Below are positions 10,577 through 19,702 of a stretch of 64,000 nucleotides of DNA, one piece after another (the stretch's first letter is position 1; every line of letters begins with the position of its first letter). The DNA lies in the NCBI GenBank assembly GCA_024809215.1, contig JANUBW010000001.1, forward strand, positions 186,001-250,000. The letters are read 5' to 3'. The stretch is from Niastella sp. OAS944. Lineage in GTDB: Bacteria; Bacteroidota; Bacteroidia; Chitinophagales; Chitinophagaceae. The position numbers and the translations under genes are program-made. The notes under the pieces were generated by a model. The model did no database searches, was not told the origin of the DNA, and was given only the letters and a program-made list of their open reading frames with translations.

Positions 10577-13500
10577 TTATTTCTCTTTTATAAGGGCACG
10601 TACCATTTCAAGGATCACCCCTTGCAATTCGAACATCAGCAACGATGACTTAAGTTTTTCGAGCGAAACCCCTGAAGATTCGATGCCGCCTGAAATATAG
10701 TTTTGCAGCTTTACCAGGTCTTTGGCCTCAATTAACTTCTCAAGATAGTTTATCAACGCCCTCCGCTTCTCTTCACCATCTTTGCGGAACAATTGCTCAA
10801 ACAATCTTTCTTCCTGACGCAGCAGATCTAAAAACTCCTTAATAAAAGTATCCAGTAAATAACTGCCGGTTTGGGAAGAGATCCTGATATTGGTCCCTAA
10901 CTTTTGCACAGTTGTTAGGGTATCATTAAACGGTATGCCGTTTACGTTTTCACCAACTATTTCATATTCGTCGCTCGACGGGCCCTTGCCTTTGCCTGCA
11001 TTTCCGTTCAAAATTGATTTTATACCACCGATAACGGTATCCTCTTTCAGGTTCTCTGAAAATTCAACGGAGATCTTTTTTCCAAAGATCAGGGCTATCA
11101 GCTCATTGAGCGAGTGTGTTCGATCGTTCAAAGACTCCAGGTATTTGATGCCATGCTCATTGCTAAGTATGGAAGCAAATATCTTGGCGCCATTGCCCGA
11201 AAAGCGAATAGTGTCGGGATAATCATTAACCCCTACACTCTGGCCCTTTTTGTTTACATCGATGGCCAGCTTTACATATTTCAATATGGAATAGGCAAAG
11301 AATATGATCACAGGGGAAGCCCGTATGAGGATCTCTACCTTATCATTATCTGTTTGGTTAATAAAATGCTCGTGCGAAGATCTTGGCTTTTTTTCTACTC
11401 CCTGCAAAGGTGAAACATTCGACCAGGGCAAGGGATTGTGCAACAAGGGCGCATCACTTTTTGAATACATGTCGCCCAGAATGTTTCTACCGGCAACCGG
11501 TAACGACAGCTTTAGTAATACGTTGGTTCCCTCGAGCATACAGATGTCTGTAGTACCGCCACCTACATCAACATTCAATGCTTTTGTTGCATTGGTTGCG
11601 CTATAATAAGGGGAGTTTGTAAAAGGGGCAATAGATTCGTCGAGCTCACGCACTTCCTTCAAAGCGGGAAATACTTCTTGTGAATGCCATATCTCCCTTA
11701 TCTGATCTCTTTGATTTTCATCGAATGCCAGCGGATAGAACCACACCAGTTTCACATTGTTCAGGTCAATATTCCTGCCATCCTGTAGCAACAGGTATTT
11801 TAACAATAAAAGGTTGCATGAAATATAATGCTTCACCCAATGGGTCGCCTGCCCCGAGTATTGTTTTTTGTTGATATCCCACTTAAACTCAGGCCTTACT
11901 TCATTACCGGCAAATTCATCGGGTTTGCTCACCTTATCAAAAAACACATTAAATGTGATCCAGTCGTTAAACTCACTTACGCCCGAAGAATAATTGATCA
12001 CACTCCGAAAAATTTTCCTGTAAGAGCCAGGTTCTATAAAAAAGCGTTCAAACTCATTTTCGTAAGTTTCACCGGATGGCATTTTAGTTTTAGGGAAATA
12101 AGTAGCACACTCCTTCAGTTTACTAAATTCAGCAATAATGGGTTCTTCATTAATGCCAAGGTATTTATAGGCAATGGTGCTATTGGTTGTACCAAAATCG
12201 AACCCAATGGCAACCCCGCTTTCACCAGTATGATTATATTCTTTTTTCTCATACTTTGGTAAAAAGCTGAAAATAAATATTTCCTTTTCAGCCCCCATTT
12301 TTACAGTTAACTCTATACGGCGGGGCAGCTTGTCGACCTGGTAATTAACGAGTGCGCTTTCACCTATAACATTGGTCTTTTTCTTTCGGCTTCGGGTGCT
12401 TTGGGGTGCCAGATTTTGACCATCTGTTCCATATAAATGCACAGCAGTCAATATTGGAAAGCTGGCTATTCCCGCATCATCATACAGACTTACAAAATAA
12501 GACAATGGTCCTATGGCCTTTTTATGTTTCTCAAATTCATCAATGTAATAATTGGGAAATACTTTCAATGCAAATGCAGATTGTTTCAGGCTTTCATTTA
12601 ACTGCGAAGCTTCATATGTTCTGGAAACCCTTATCTTGTTTTGGTTGAGTAACAGAATATCAACCTCTGCCTTTGTTTTTGCATGTACCACCTTTATGCT
12701 TAAGCTGGTTTCTGACATTGGCTCGTCACTATCCCAATGCGCTGCGTTACTATAATAAGCCGGGGTTAGCGGGGGAGCATATCTTTTATTATCTGTATTT
12801 TCTGTTTTACCAATATAAAACGCATCTCCGTTCAGGTCATAAGGCATATAAACCAGCCTGGATGCAAAGAAGCCGCTTTCATGCATCCAGTTTTGCTTAA
12901 TAATAGTACCCGGCAATACTGTTTTATTGGGCACATTGCCTATAGCTTCGTAAGAGGTTTCAATTGTGAGAGGAAAATCGGTTAGATAATTTACCCCTTC
13001 CCGATGATGCTCTCCAATGACTATTACATGGCCGGTATAAAAATAGGGCGACTGCAGCTTTTCTTCTTCTTTCAGTTTAACTATCGAAAAATAACTATCT
13101 GATGAAAACGCCACCTGTACGGCTTCTTCGGCCTGATGGCTATTGAGTTTTTCAGTTTTACCCACCCAAGCATTGAGCGCTGTTTTTAATACCTGGGTAG
13201 AATGTGTTTTGTCATCGGAAAGTTTGTTAGCGATGAAAGCAAGAAAAGAAGCAAACATTTTTGGGCGCCTGTTGAGCGGGGTTATGTCTGTTGTATCCCT
13301 GTTAAACAACTTACGTCCTTTACCTAATGGATAACTTTCCTGTATCAGGTGCATAGCCGGGTATACAAGCGTGTAGGGCGAAGTAGAGCCCAACAAAACC
13401 GGGGTGCCGCTCCGCCTGGCTTTTATCAAAACAGGTTTGGGAAATTGAAAGAATGTGTCGGTGGCCTTACCAAAATAGTTTCCTTCCCTGAAATCGGCAA

Positions 13501-13825
13501 TTGATTGGAATTCCAGATCAACAGCATAAAAATTACTGTAGAAGATCAACTCCAGTAAATCGAAAGTATGATTGATGATATGTTTCTCTTCTAACGTTAG
13601 CAAAGCTTCATTTGCTGTATTACCCGCCCATTTCGAAAAAACCATATTCACAAACTCCATTCGGGCCCACGGCGTTGGCAACGCGCTTACTTCATCAATT
13701 TTATCCTGTTCATTCAACTCAATGGTCATGTTGGTCATGGTAAAGGTATGCCAACCTGTATGTGTGTTATTGATCGTAGTTAAGTACTCTTTAGGCAGCA
13801 AACATTTTTTTTGCGCTTCTGGCAT
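10577..13825 (-). CDS. Large protein with Hsp70/actin-type ATPase domain
   Basis: This 1082-residue protein has no signal peptide or membrane helix and is probably cytoplasmic. Its C-terminal half has an Hsp70/actin-fold ATPase signature: phosphate-1 loop GFDFGTTNST near 540-550, phosphate-2 loop NVDVGGGTTDIC near 752-763 and an adenosine-type SGNGAKI near 873-880. The N-terminal half (about 1-530) matches nothing I recognise and looks mixed alpha/beta. There is no DnaK-type substrate-binding domain or EEVD tail, so it is not an ordinary chaperone; the end is helical and charged. The gene sits between the tubulin-like gene (11 bp) and the MotA-like gene (1 bp). A link to SrfB-like proteins is possible but untested. 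Confidence 0.75.
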   Translation of the reverse strand: MPEAQKKCLLPKEYLTTINNTHTGWHTFTMTNMTIELNEQDKIDEVSALPTPWARMEFVNMVFSKWAGNTANEALLTLEEKHIINHTFDLLELIFYSNFYAVDLEFQSIADFREGNYFGKATDTFFQFPKPVLIKARRSGTPVLLGSTSPYTLVYPAMHLIQESYPLGKGRKLFNRDTTDITPLNRRPKMFASFLAFIANKLSDDKTHSTQVLKTALNAWVGKTEKLNSHQAEEAVQVAFSSDSYFSIVKLKEEEKLQSPYFYTGHVIVIGEHHREGVNYLTDFPLTIETSYEAIGNVPNKTVLPGTIIKQNWMHESGFFASRLVYMPYDLNGDAFYIGKTENTDNKRYAPPLTPAYYSNAAHWDSDEPMSETSLSIKVVHAKTKAEVDILLLNQNKIRVSRTYEASQLNESLKQSAFALKVFPNYYIDEFEKHKKAIGPLSYFVSLYDDAGIASFPILTAVHLYGTDGQNLAPQSTRSRKKKTNVIGESALVNYQVDKLPRRIELTVKMGAEKEIFIFSFLPKYEKKEYNHTGESGVAIGFDFGTTNSTIAYKYLGINEEPIIAEFSKLKECATYFPKTKMPSGETYENEFERFFIEPGSYRKIFRSVINYSSGVSEFNDWITFNVFFDKVSKPDEFAGNEVRPEFKWDINKKQYSGQATHWVKHYISCNLLLLKYLLLQDGRNIDLNNVKLVWFYPLAFDENQRDQIREIWHSQEVFPALKEVRELDESIAPFTNSPYYSATNATKALNVDVGGGTTDICMLEGTNVLLKLSLPVAGRNILGDMYSKSDAPLLHNPLPWSNVSPLQGVEKKPRSSHEHFINQTDNDKVEILIRASPVIIFFAYSILKYVKLAIDVNKKGQSVGVNDYPDTIRFSGNGAKIFASILSNEHGIKYLESLNDRTHSLNELIALIFGKKISVEFSENLKEDTVIGGIKSILNGNAGKGKGPSSDEYEIVGENVNGIPFNDTLTTVQKLGTNIRISSQTGSYLLDTFIKEFLDLLRQEERLFEQLFRKDGEEKRRALINYLEKLIEAKDLVKLQNYISGGIESSGVSLEKLKSSLLMFELQGVILEMVRALIKEK

Positions 13826-13836
13826 ATGCTCAATAT

Positions 13837-15300
13837 TTACTTGTATATATTATTGAAGATGGTCGTAAATGATCTGTCGAATATGGATAACAACCGGGGA
13901 ATATTTTCCCGGGAAGAAATGCCTTTATCTGTAAGGCCGTACATATCCAGTTCCTGGTAGGTATTATATCGCCTTACTGTAAATGAAAATTTGGGCCGGT
14001 ACGGCGAATACAATTTATGCGGAACAGCAGATTCAATATTCGCAGGAAAGCCTTTCGATTGAAGTACCCTGAACCCCGAATACGTATAGAGCTCGTCCCA
14101 GTCATATGCCAGCAGCTCGGTAAAGAATTGGTGTAGCAGCAGTTTGTCTTCATTTGTAAAATCGGCAAAACCGGCATACTGTACCCAGTTTATATTTTTC
14201 ATTTCCTCGCTGGAATAGTTTTGCTCAAACCTGTCGATAAAATACCGGGCCATGAATACGAAACGAATATATTTCTCATAACTGTTCACATACTCGGGCC
14301 CGGCACAGTTAGCATATAGCCCGTCCCCTTCATATTCATCTACATGAAGGGCATATGAATGCATGTTGCGCCTTTTAGCCGGCGTATGCCGGCAAAAATG
14401 GATCAAAGAAGTGACCGACAAAAACTCTACATAATGCGCCTCATTGGCCTGTTTTTTACTGCCGGGAGCATAACTCACACCGTTCTCATCATCGAACGAT
14501 TTACCTATGAAATAAAGGTTATCGAGCTTACTGGTAAAATCTCTTTTATAATGATCAAAGGCCAATACTGTTCTTTGGGGAAAATATCTGCTGTTGTTAT
14601 TTCCTTTTCCTTCTTTTATTTTGAAGTAAGGCATAAAACACAACGAAGCAAGCGGAACGTCGTTGTAAGCGCTTCTGCTGAATTTGTTTATTAATAATGG
14701 CATACCGCTGGCGCCCATTCCGCCAAACATCGAGGATACGGTAAAGAAAACAGCACCGCTCACCCCTTCTGATTTCAGATCGGGACTATCGCCCAGCAAA
14801 TTATTGAGCCTGCCCGATGCCTCAATGCATTTATCAATTGCCTCCAGGCCAATTGTACCCATATTGGGCCGCCCCTGAAAACCAATAGACAGGTCCTCAT
14901 TCAGTTCTTCATTGGTTAACATCAGGTTCACAAAATCGGCCTGGTCGTGATCGAGATTGGTATAATCTACAATACTGCGTAAGGATCGTTGCGAGGCATT
15001 TAATGGTGTAATGAATTTTCGGTTATCATCAAACAACTGCACTTCGTGAAAGAATAATTTTGAACCATCTTTATCGCGAAAATTAGAACTATCTTGTTCA
15101 ACCCGCTCCCGTATCTGCTGGTATTGACCCAGTAAATTAAGCGCCTGCTCATAATTACCGTTCGCTTCATCTGTATCGATAATAACCAACTTTATTACTG
15201 TTATATTATGCAGTTCGAGCCCGGCTGCTAACTGATACAGTAAAGAACGCAGGAAACGGGCACCACTACCTCCTATCAGAAATAATACTAAAGGCCTCAT
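13837..15300 (-). CDS. Tubulin/FtsZ-like GTPase-fold protein
   Basis: This 487-residue protein looks like a member of the Tubulin_2/FtsZ-like group. The N-terminus begins with a strand and glycine loop (LFLIGGSGARFL, about 6-17), followed by VIIDTDEANG (about 38-47), where FtsZ-like proteins have their second nucleotide loop. The tubulin signature GGGTGSG appears in modified form as FGGMGASGMP near 188-197, preceded by FFTVSS. No membrane helix is seen. The C-terminal 200 residues are specific to this group. Makarova and Koonin (2010) described FtsZ-like families in operons with a vWA protein, a GTPase and OmpA-family proteins, which resembles this context. Filament formation is an inference. 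The modified signature leaves open whether it hydrolyses GTP. Confidence 0.65.
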   Translation of the reverse strand: MRPLVLFLIGGSGARFLRSLLYQLAAGLELHNITVIKLVIIDTDEANGNYEQALNLLGQYQQIRERVEQDSSNFRDKDGSKLFFHEVQLFDDNRKFITPLNASQRSLRSIVDYTNLDHDQADFVNLMLTNEELNEDLSIGFQGRPNMGTIGLEAIDKCIEASGRLNNLLGDSPDLKSEGVSGAVFFTVSSMFGGMGASGMPLLINKFSRSAYNDVPLASLCFMPYFKIKEGKGNNNSRYFPQRTVLAFDHYKRDFTSKLDNLYFIGKSFDDENGVSYAPGSKKQANEAHYVEFLSVTSLIHFCRHTPAKRRNMHSYALHVDEYEGDGLYANCAGPEYVNSYEKYIRFVFMARYFIDRFEQNYSSEEMKNINWVQYAGFADFTNEDKLLLHQFFTELLAYDWDELYTYSGFRVLQSKGFPANIESAVPHKLYSPYRPKFSFTVRRYNTYQELDMYGLTDKGISSRENIPRLLSIFDRSFTTIFNNIYK

Positions 15301-15304
15301 ATTG

Positions 15305-15736
15305 TTATTTTGGATTTAATTTTGATGCGTGAGGTAAAACAAATGTTGGAAAATACCTTTTAGGATTGTGCCTTGGAGCACGTCTTAAAATATTGGTAAG
15401 TATATAGTATATAACGCCTACATATAAAACAGTTAGCACAACCGTCATTATAAAGCTACCTAAATCGATACTGAATTTTCCCTCAGGATCGCTGTCTTCT
15501 GTACTGCCTTTGATCATTACCAGCGTAATTGTTGTTAATACGATACCTATAAGGTATAATACAAACCAATACCTGTTCTGAACCCTGGCATTCGAAGTAC
15601 CGGTTCTTGTAAATACAAACAAACAGGCTAACAGCACCCCAAAACCGAGTGCAACAAAGATCAAAGGATCTAAAAACTTGATCCACAGATCGTCGTCACC
15701 CGAAAAAGAGATCAAGCGATAAAATATTTTATACAT
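15305..15736 (-). CDS. Small three-helix membrane protein of the operon
   Basis: This 143-residue protein is not recognised by family. Hydrophobic helices lie at about 22-42, 55-75 and 92-115; the loop between the second and third is acidic (STEDSDPEGK) and the C-terminal tail is basic (RRAPRHNPKRYF). Four bases separate it from the tubulin-like gene and five from the vWA-like lipoprotein gene, so it is certainly part of the operon. A membrane anchor or adaptor between the surface lipoprotein and the cytoplasmic NTPases is a reasonable guess without direct support. Confidence 0.75.
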   Translation of the reverse strand: MYKIFYRLISFSGDDDLWIKFLDPLIFVALGFGVLLACLFVFTRTGTSNARVQNRYWFVLYLIGIVLTTITLVMIKGSTEDSDPEGKFSIDLGSFIMTVVLTVLYVGVIYYILTNILRRAPRHNPKRYFPTFVLPHASKLNPK

Positions 15737-15741
15737 AACAT

Positions 15742-17073
15742 TTAGTTTTTAGAAATGGAAATATAGGTTCGGTAAAAAATGGGTTGTTGAATATCAATAA
15801 GCGCTTCAATGAATTTTTGGTACAGATCCTTTAGCCCCTCTGTTTTTAAAGTTTCCCCAGGGCGTATATTGGTGACCTCAGTAAGCGTATTATCATCAAT
15901 ATTTACTTCCTGAATATTGTATCCTGCAATTTGGCTGACGTCTACATCTTTATACACCGGAACCAATTCAATACCATACATTCCAGGTGCATTTTCGGGC
16001 TTTAACTTTAATGAAACGGTAAAACCGGAACCATTTGTTTTAGCCGGATACGCTCCTGCACCGATCTCCTTTGGTGCATTCAGTTTGTATATACTTTTAG
16101 GTGAATAATAATATACTTTATAGTTTAATGAAGGCAGTTGCATGTATTTGAAGTTGCTGATCCTGCTATCTAAAACAATGCTATCGGGCACATTTTCTCT
16201 AAATGAGTAAGCCGAATATTTATCAGACTCAGCCCTGTTTTTTGCCCCAATACGTTGCGGATAAATAGCAGTGCTGGTAGAAACTGATACATGGGGCACC
16301 TGCGGATTGAACACAAAAGCATGCCCTCCTGCCCTGGTGGCATCATCGGCAAACCGCTGAAATTCGGGCATAAAACTCTTATCAAAGAAACAGAACGCAT
16401 ACAGATACCGCATGCAATCTATATACTTCGATTGTTTGGGATCATACGTATAATCGCCCGTGAACTTCGACAACAAACTGATGGAGCCAATACACATATT
16501 GGGTTGTTTATTCAGAATGTCTTTAAGCGCTTCTTTTATTTCAGTAAGTTCTGCAGCATTATCGTTTTGATATTTCCTGATAGTTGTTTCACCATCGCTC
16601 AGGATCACGTAAAATTTACGCTTATCGGGTTTCGTTTTAATTTCTTTGGCAATTGACAGAAATTGAAAATGAAGATTATTTGTATTAGCTGAATAATATC
16701 TCCCGTTAAACAAACTGCTGTCAGCATATACCGTATCGGTAATTGCTCCCTGATGGTCGCCATCAACAAAAAGATATTCTTTTTTAGTAAGTGGATTATG
16801 AGGAGTAGCATAAAAACGGCTGAACATATTGATCAGTTTCCCAAATGCGCCGGTTGAATCGAAATTAGTAGGCCTTAGAAAGCCCTGCATGATCTTTTTA
16901 GAAGAAATTCTTACACTAAGTAAGGATGTATCTTTGAAGTCGGAAGGTTGTGTAAATGTGGTATCAATGGACTGTACCCATTTTTCGTCCATATAATTCC
17001 CACTGTTAAAAGGTTCTTCATTACATGCAATAACAATAAGCGTTACAAAAAACAAAAGGAGTGTTTCTCTCAT
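15742..17073 (-). CDS. vWA-like lipoprotein, first gene of the operon
   Basis: This 443-residue protein starts with a lipoprotein signal (IVIAC, Cys17). The middle resembles a von Willebrand A domain: a first strand ending in MQGF near 63-66, where canonical domains have DxSxSMxG, an alternating helix/strand pattern, and YVILSDGET near 155-163 matching the later DG loop. The first metal-binding motif appears lost (ISSKKIMQGF), so this may be a metal-independent vWA fold. A beta-rich, Ig-like C-terminal part (about 290-400) and a terminal helix follow. It should sit in the envelope as the outer component of the system. The vWA assignment comes from motif spacing only and needs a profile or structure check. 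Confidence 0.55.
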   Translation of the reverse strand: MRETLLLFFVTLIVIACNEEPFNSGNYMDEKWVQSIDTTFTQPSDFKDTSLLSVRISSKKIMQGFLRPTNFDSTGAFGKLINMFSRFYATPHNPLTKKEYLFVDGDHQGAITDTVYADSSLFNGRYYSANTNNLHFQFLSIAKEIKTKPDKRKFYVILSDGETTIRKYQNDNAAELTEIKEALKDILNKQPNMCIGSISLLSKFTGDYTYDPKQSKYIDCMRYLYAFCFFDKSFMPEFQRFADDATRAGGHAFVFNPQVPHVSVSTSTAIYPQRIGAKNRAESDKYSAYSFRENVPDSIVLDSRISNFKYMQLPSLNYKVYYYSPKSIYKLNAPKEIGAGAYPAKTNGSGFTVSLKLKPENAPGMYGIELVPVYKDVDVSQIAGYNIQEVNIDDNTLTEVTNIRPGETLKTEGLKDLYQKFIEALIDIQQPIFYRTYISISKN

Positions 17074-17256
17074 CAGTGTGATTTATAGTTAACTAGCCAT
17101 ATCATTTACCAAACGTCACTCGCGTATTCAACACACGAAGCCGGGGTGTTTCTGAATTACGTATAGTTACTTATAAATAGAATAATAGAAAACGTGAAAA
17201 ACACCGTTTTTTTAAACTACAAATCTTTGTAACACGCTTATTTAAGCATTGCACAT

Positions 17257-17284
17257 AAAAAAACGTCCCGGCTAAGCCGGGACG
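17257..17284 (-). terminator. Rho-independent terminator
   Basis: CGTCCCGGC and GCCGGGACG form a perfect 9-bp GC-rich stem with a TAA loop (17264-17284). On the minus strand the stem is followed by seven T residues. It lies 37 bp behind the small secreted protein gene and insulates the six-gene operon from it. Confidence 0.9.
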
Positions 17285-17321
17285 CCTTAAAACACTATAG
17301 ATTATTGACTGAAATACGTTG

Positions 17322-17729
17322 TTATTTAACCTTGTTTACCTGTGTTTCTTCAACATAACTGTGGCTTTTGTTGATAGAATATACGTCAGTTGTATTTGTA
17401 TTTTTAGATTTCACGGTTACGTTCAGGGCTGCATCACCGAAGTCTTCTGATTTCAACATAAACTTCTTTGTAAGACCAGCACCTTTAAATTTATCGGTAA
17501 ACAGCACGTTACCATATTCATCGCGGAAGGTTACAGTATACTCATCTTCTACTTTGTTAGCCAGGTTCAGCTCGAACACTGGTTGATTTTCCATGTTACC
17601 GATGAACTTCAATTCTGTCTTTGGATTGTCTTTGCCGCCGTCCTTTGCCATTGTAGGAGTTGTAAATGCTAATGATAAAGCAAGAGCAGCGATAGCCAGT
17701 TTTCCAAAGTTACCCGAATCGATTTTCAT
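17322..17729 (-). CDS. Small secreted protein of unknown function
   Basis: The product is 135 residues when started at the ATG at 17729, which places a clean signal peptide (about 10-28, ALALSLAFTTPTMA-K) at the N-terminus. An in-frame start further upstream would add 26 residues that do not look like signal sequence. The mature part is beta-rich and hydrophilic, with a YTVTFRDEYGNVLFTDKF segment resembling the small Ig-like secreted proteins common in Chitinophagaceae. No catalytic motif is seen. It is a single-gene unit with its own terminator. Confidence 0.8.
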   Translation of the reverse strand: MKIDSGNFGKLAIAALALSLAFTTPTMAKDGGKDNPKTELKFIGNMENQPVFELNLANKVEDEYTVTFRDEYGNVLFTDKFKGAGLTKKFMLKSEDFGDAALNVTVKSKNTNTTDVYSINKSHSYVEETQVNKVK

Positions 17730-17849
17730 AATTGTATGTTTTAAAATTTGTTTCGTTGTTTGATGATGCAAACATACAGCGCGTTTTGCCGCGCCAAAAA
17801 TCAACATAGGGTGGTTTTTAGGATGGTTAAAGCGTGTACAAAATGTTAA

Positions 17850-17870
17850 AACCCGCTACAGCAGCGGGTT
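17850..17870 (-). terminator. Hairpin behind the AraC-type gene
   Basis: AACCCGCT and AGCGGGTT-type arms (AACCCGCTACAGCAGCGGGTT) form a compact GC stem about 60 bp downstream of the AraC-type stop codon. The T-run on the minus strand is short, so the terminator is plausible but not strong. Confidence 0.45.
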
Positions 17871-17931
17871 CTATAAAAAAGGCACCATGATGCCCAAGGC
17901 TTAAATAATATAAACATACGAACGCCTGTTA

Positions 17932-18957
17932 TTATTTAGTCAGCGCTCGTTGATTGTTCGATCTGTAGGTTTCAGGGCTACTTCCCGTCCACCGTTTGAA
18001 CGCTCTTGAAAAAGCGCTTAACTCGTTATACCCCATCATAAAGGCAATTTCTTTAACCGTGTACCTGGTTTGTTTAAGCGCCTGAACAGAGAGATGTTGA
18101 CGAATACTATCAGCCAGCTGATGAAAATTAGCATCTTCTTCTTTCAGCCTGCGTTGCAATGTACGGGTACTCATATGAAAGTTAGCTGCCGTTTCCTCCA
18201 GCGATAATACACCGAGGTATGAGTTGCTGATAAGGTAATGATTGATCTTATCAGAAAGCCGCTCCTTTTTCCTGATCTTATTCAATGCCGCGCTCATTTT
18301 CTCCTTTAAAAAATTCTGCAACTCATAGTTCGCTGTGATGATCGGCTCGTTCCAAAAGGAAATGTCAAAACTAATAGCATTCTTTCTGCTTTTAGCAACA
18401 GGCTTACAACGGAACACGCGCTCAAACTCATTTATGTTGGTAATTTCAGGTATATAGTTTACCGATAGCGGCACTGTCTTATGCAACAACAGGCCATCTA
18501 ATTCATGAATGACCAACACCATTAATACATCGAGCATTTGTAAAGCGGGCAAGTACGATTTCCAGTCGGCCCTTAATGGATTAATATGAATGGTGAACGA
18601 ATTGGCTTTCCGGCTTACTGTCATGCTGAACCAGTCAGTCACATGTTCAACCATTGCCGCTGCATTTGTTATTGCCTCGCCAACTGTTTTACTGCTTTTG
18701 ATGATCTCTCCTACTATACCCAGTGCATTCAACTGCAGCGATTCGCCCAGGTGCAAACCAAACCGGGCATCATTACTAATGCGAAGCGCATTTGACCAAA
18801 GATCGTACACCTGTTTTTCTGATAAAGGACGCTTATTGGCCGCAGTGGACCAGCCTGAATGAATATTAGCCAGTTTGCAGAGTTGCTCCGGTGAAATATC
18901 ACGTTGTGCGGCATAAGCCAAAAGGCCAAGTATAAAGCTGGTTGCAGGTGTTTCCAT
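17932..18957 (-). CDS. AraC-family transcriptional regulator (OruR/ArgR-like)
   Basis: This 341-residue regulator has the two-part layout of the AraC subgroup with an arabinose-binding-like N-terminal domain (about 15-190) and a C-terminal HTH_18 region (about 235-335). The second helix-turn-helix and AraC signature are visible as VKEIAFMMGYNELSAFSRAFKRWTGSSPETYR; the first is LSLEETAANFHMSTRTLQRRL. I chose the ATG at 18957 over an upstream TTG at 18963. It is divergent from the SnoaL-like gene (161 bp between starts), so that gene is the most likely target along with self-regulation. The ligand is unknown. Confidence 0.88.
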   Translation of the reverse strand: METPATSFILGLLAYAAQRDISPEQLCKLANIHSGWSTAANKRPLSEKQVYDLWSNALRISNDARFGLHLGESLQLNALGIVGEIIKSSKTVGEAITNAAAMVEHVTDWFSMTVSRKANSFTIHINPLRADWKSYLPALQMLDVLMVLVIHELDGLLLHKTVPLSVNYIPEITNINEFERVFRCKPVAKSRKNAISFDISFWNEPIITANYELQNFLKEKMSAALNKIRKKERLSDKINHYLISNSYLGVLSLEETAANFHMSTRTLQRRLKEEDANFHQLADSIRQHLSVQALKQTRYTVKEIAFMMGYNELSAFSRAFKRWTGSSPETYRSNNQRALTK

Positions 18958-19118
18958 ATACAAATAATAACAGCACTAAGATAAGTGCTTACCAGGAGAT
19001 AATATAAGATTGGCGGAAAATGATAAGTCATGGTCGTGAATTGATAACAGCTGACCGTCGTTTTCTTCTCACCTTTGAATCAACAAAACATATTTATTTA
19101 TAAAAAACGTTAATTAAT

Positions 19119-19514
19119 ATGGAAACTCAGGCTAAAGCAATTGTAACCGATTTTTTAAATGCTGTTCAAACCGGTAATAACGCACAACTTGCTGCACTGT
19201 TAAGTCAAAACATTCAATGGGATCAACCGGGGAATAATTTAGTATCAGGAAAGAAAAACTCAGCGGCCGAGGTATTCGGTATGGTTGGCAAAATGTTCGA
19301 GCTATCCGAAAACAGTCTGCGGCTAACCGATATTAAATCAGTTACGGTCAATGGAAAAGAAGTAGCCTGTTTGCTGCAGTGGCAGGCATTAAAACCCGAT
19401 GGTACAAAACTCAACGTGGAAAACATAGACGTTTATACAGTTGAGAACGGTGAAATTGTAAGTGCAAAAGTCTTTTCAGCTGATATTGAGGCGGAAAACC
19501 TGTTTTGGTCGTAG
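19119..19514 (+). CDS. SnoaL/NTF2-like protein
   Basis: This 131-residue protein has the pattern of the NTF2/SnoaL cone fold: a helix beginning AKAIVTDFLNAVQTGN, a core strand with QWDQPG, a second helix with GMVGKMFEL and paired C-terminal strands (NIDVYTVENGEIVSAKVFSA). There is no signal peptide. Members act as small-molecule isomerases, cyclases or binding proteins, and the exact activity cannot be read from the sequence. It is transcribed away from the AraC-type gene. Confidence 0.8.
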   Translation: METQAKAIVTDFLNAVQTGNNAQLAALLSQNIQWDQPGNNLVSGKKNSAAEVFGMVGKMFELSENSLRLTDIKSVTVNGKEVACLLQWQALKPDGTKLNVENIDVYTVENGEIVSAKVFSADIEAENLFWS

Positions 19515-19535
19515 ATTGTGTATGTTACGATACGC

Positions 19536-19570
19536 AATGCCCCCGGTAGTTAAACACTTATGGGGGCATT
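19536..19570 (+). terminator. Hairpin behind the SnoaL-like gene
   Basis: AATGCCCCC (19536-19544) pairs perfectly with GGGGGCATT (19562-19570) across a 17-nt loop, 22 bp after the SnoaL-like stop codon. A short T-run (CTTTTTG) follows a few bases later. It is likely a terminator. Confidence 0.6.
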
Positions 19571-19702
19571 TGTGGCTTTTTGATACATTGATTGTCCGGT
19601 TTCGTACAGTTCTTATTATAGATATTTTTTTAACTTGCTGATTGGCAAATCATTTTATTACTGGCATATCCATTGATCTATACAGTGATTAAATTTGGTC
19701 CC

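Noticed and set aside
12406-12900. Plus-strand frames within the Hsp70-like gene
   Set aside because: Overlapping, low-quality antisense frames; the minus-strand frame has conserved ATPase motifs and operon spacing.
8250-17073. Zorya anti-phage system
   Set aside because: The ZorA/ZorB-like layout is present, but no ZorC, ZorD helicase or ZorE nuclease is encoded; the other genes are tubulin-like, Hsp70-like and vWA-like.
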